Source: an unicellular cyanobacterium SU3
GTDB lineage: Bacteria; Cyanobacteriota; Cyanobacteriia; Cyanobacteriales; Microcystaceae
NCBI GenBank assembly: GCA_002172675.1
Contig: NETF01000201.1
Span: forward strand, 1-34,106
Length of the DNA: 34,106 nt
Direction of reading: 5' to 3'
Position numbers and translations under genes: made by a program. Each line of letters starts with the position of its first letter. Within the stretch, counting starts at the first letter, position 1. The notes below the pieces were generated by a model, which was not told where the DNA came from, searched no databases, and worked only from the letters and a program-made list of their open reading frames with translations. Below, one piece after another: positions 33,091 to 34,106 of the stretch.

Positions 33091-33185
33091 AAACTTTGCC
33101 TATCATCCGATCAGTATTCACTGCGATCGTAATAGCTAATGATAATGATAGACATCGCCAAATTTACGGAAACAGGTAATTAAAA

Positions 33186-33752
33186 TTAGTTAAGCTCTTG
33201 AGAAATATTTAACTTAGGTTGAATAACAGTTGGCAGTAATTCTAAAATTTGATCAACAACATCATCAGAAGTGTGATGTTCATCAATGATAATTTGTAAA
33301 TCACTTTGAGCATATAAAGAACGACGTTCTTCTAATAAAGATTCTAACTTTAATTGTAAATCTGTTTCTTGCAAAAGGGGACGAGTGGTATTTTTAGCTA
33401 AACGTTTGTTGAGAACAGATATAGGAGCATCTAACCAAATAATTAAACCATGATGTAAATAACTCCAATTAATTGACTTTAAAACAATTCCACCACCCGT
33501 TGCAATAACACTCTTAGTACAAGATGATAACTCTGAAAGCACCTGACTTTCGAGATCACGAAAAGAGGCTTCTCCTTGGGTGGCAAAAATATCAGTAATA
33601 CTTTGTTTTGTCACTCTCTCAATTAACACATCAGTATCAAAAAAACGATAATTCAAACGCTGTGCTAATTTTTTTCCCACCGTTGTTTTACCGCTTCCCA
33701 TCATACCGATAAAAAATACATTAACCCCTTGAAGTAATTGTTTTGTCGTCAT
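33186..33752 (-). CDS. aroK: Shikimate kinase
   Basis: Phosphorylates shikimate to shikimate 3-phosphate in aromatic amino-acid synthesis. The 188-aa P-loop kinase has Walker A GMMGSGKT at residues 16-23, the shikimate-binding Asp41 in FFDTDVLIE, Arg65 in EASFRDLE, and the glycine triad ATGGGIV (residues 84-90). The adenine-binding/lid region reads RLAKNTTRPLL. Length is at the upper end of normal. The start ATG is at 33752. No other aro gene is near. Confidence 0.95.
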   Translation of the reverse strand: MTTKQLLQGVNVFFIGMMGSGKTTVGKKLAQRLNYRFFDTDVLIERVTKQSITDIFATQGEASFRDLESQVLSELSSCTKSVIATGGGIVLKSINWSYLHHGLIIWLDAPISVLNKRLAKNTTRPLLQETDLQLKLESLLEERRSLYAQSDLQIIIDEHHTSDDVVDQILELLPTVIQPKLNISQELN

Positions 33753-33898
33753 TCTTAAATCTCTAAATAAGTCAACAGACTTATATTATACTTTCTCGCT
33801 TCAACCAATAACAGATAGCAGTTACGTTAAAATAGTATTTTCACAAGTTTACGATTTATTAATTCCCCGTGAGTTAAACTTAAAAAAAGACGAAAATC

Positions 33899-33920
33899 GG
33901 TTCTACCGAACTTAGTATGT
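33899..33920. mobile_element. Candidate terminal inverted repeat of an ISL3-type element
   Basis: GGTTCTACCGAACTTAGTATG lies just beyond the transposase stop, where the right end of an insertion sequence is expected. Its opening GG-TCT-CCG-A resembles ISL3-type ends. The matching end is outside the window, so this is tentative. Confidence 0.35.
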
Positions 33921-33924
33921 AAAA

Positions 33925-34106
33925 TCAAATAGTAAAATGCCAAGTTAAAAAACTTCTTAGTTTAAAATTATCAAAATTTCTGAAACCATAACCTCTTCTT
34001 TTAATCAACTTTAATTTATTATTAATTCCCTCCACGACACCGCTAGTAGTTCCTTCATCAAAGTAAGCAATGATTTCTCCTATCCAACGTCTAATCGTTC
34101 CGAAAC
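33925..34106 (-). CDS. ISL3-family transposase, C-terminal part (cut by window edge)
   Basis: The minus-strand frame enters from the right edge and ends at TGA 33925, giving about 60 residues. It has the C-terminal ISL3 DDE-transposase pattern: GEIIAYFDEGTTSGVVEGIN, where the last Glu of the DDE triad is in VVEG, followed by NKLKLIKRRGYGFRNFDNFK. The visible part is uninterrupted, so the element may be intact. It marks a mobile element downstream of aroK. Confidence 0.88.
   Translation of the reverse strand, partial: FGTIRRWIGEIIAYFDEGTTSGVVEGINNKLKLIKRRGYGFRNFDNFKLRSFLTWHFTI

Overview
The window reads as chromosomal DNA of a unicellular cyanobacterium of the Crocosphaera/Cyanothece type. 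That assignment is an inference. It rests on the palindrome GCGATCGC (HIP1) recurring about twenty times in coding and non-coding DNA, on AT-rich composition, and on genes typical of oxygenic phototrophs: Ycf66, Tab2/Atab2, the phycobiliprotein lyase CpcT, a class II Calvin-cycle aldolase and a cyanobacterial-type transaldolase. No rRNA, tRNA or CRISPR array was found.

Layout. 1-1600 is a small defence/toxin-antitoxin patch: a Panacea-domain antitoxin overlapping a small MazF/PemK-like protein, then a broken AAA ATPase remnant. 1640-8000 carries acs (acetyl-CoA synthetase), two small membrane proteins, a Tab2-like factor, a cupin and the aldolase fba, whose long leader hides a possible 39-aa antisense ORF. 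7889-9030 is a metal-response unit: a short CDF-type transporter and a CadC/AztR-like ArsR-family repressor, with two near-identical 18-bp operator-like sites between them. 9224-11250 holds a WecA/MraY-type transferase and a creatininase-family amidohydrolase.

The accessory hot spot is 11159-13530. A 73-bp copy of the creatininase gene's 3' end (67/73 identical, no gaps, in-frame stop) reappears at 12153-12225. The two copies bracket a roughly 1-kb cassette with an orphan AbrB/MazE-type antitoxin and a small pair of which one member is DUF2283-like. Directly beyond the second copy lies an unrecognised three-gene minus-strand unit: a coiled-coil protein, a basic protein and an HNH-like protein.

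13678-16444 is the conserved housekeeping cluster rpmH-rnpA-(PH domain)-yidC-khpB/jag, read on the minus strand. rpmH is short and lies at 16307-16444. It is followed by a nearly 2000-residue TamB-like envelope protein, divergent from ycf66. 23765-28627 has an orphan amino-acid-type binding protein, an AI-2E permease, a C-terminal processing protease, an FtsQ-like division protein and a small acidic protein. 28646-33752 has a CYTH-like protein, transaldolase, a pterin carbinolamine dehydratase with an unusual membrane-anchor N-terminus, queC, cpcT, a secreted Asn/Ser-rich protein and aroK. The window ends inside an ISL3-family transposase, which is visible only as its C-terminus.

Most genes are monocistronic or in short runs. 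Several clear hairpin terminators separate them. The most promising candidates for something undescribed are the repeat-bracketed TA cassette with its neighbouring HNH unit, and the Panacea-MazF-like pair.
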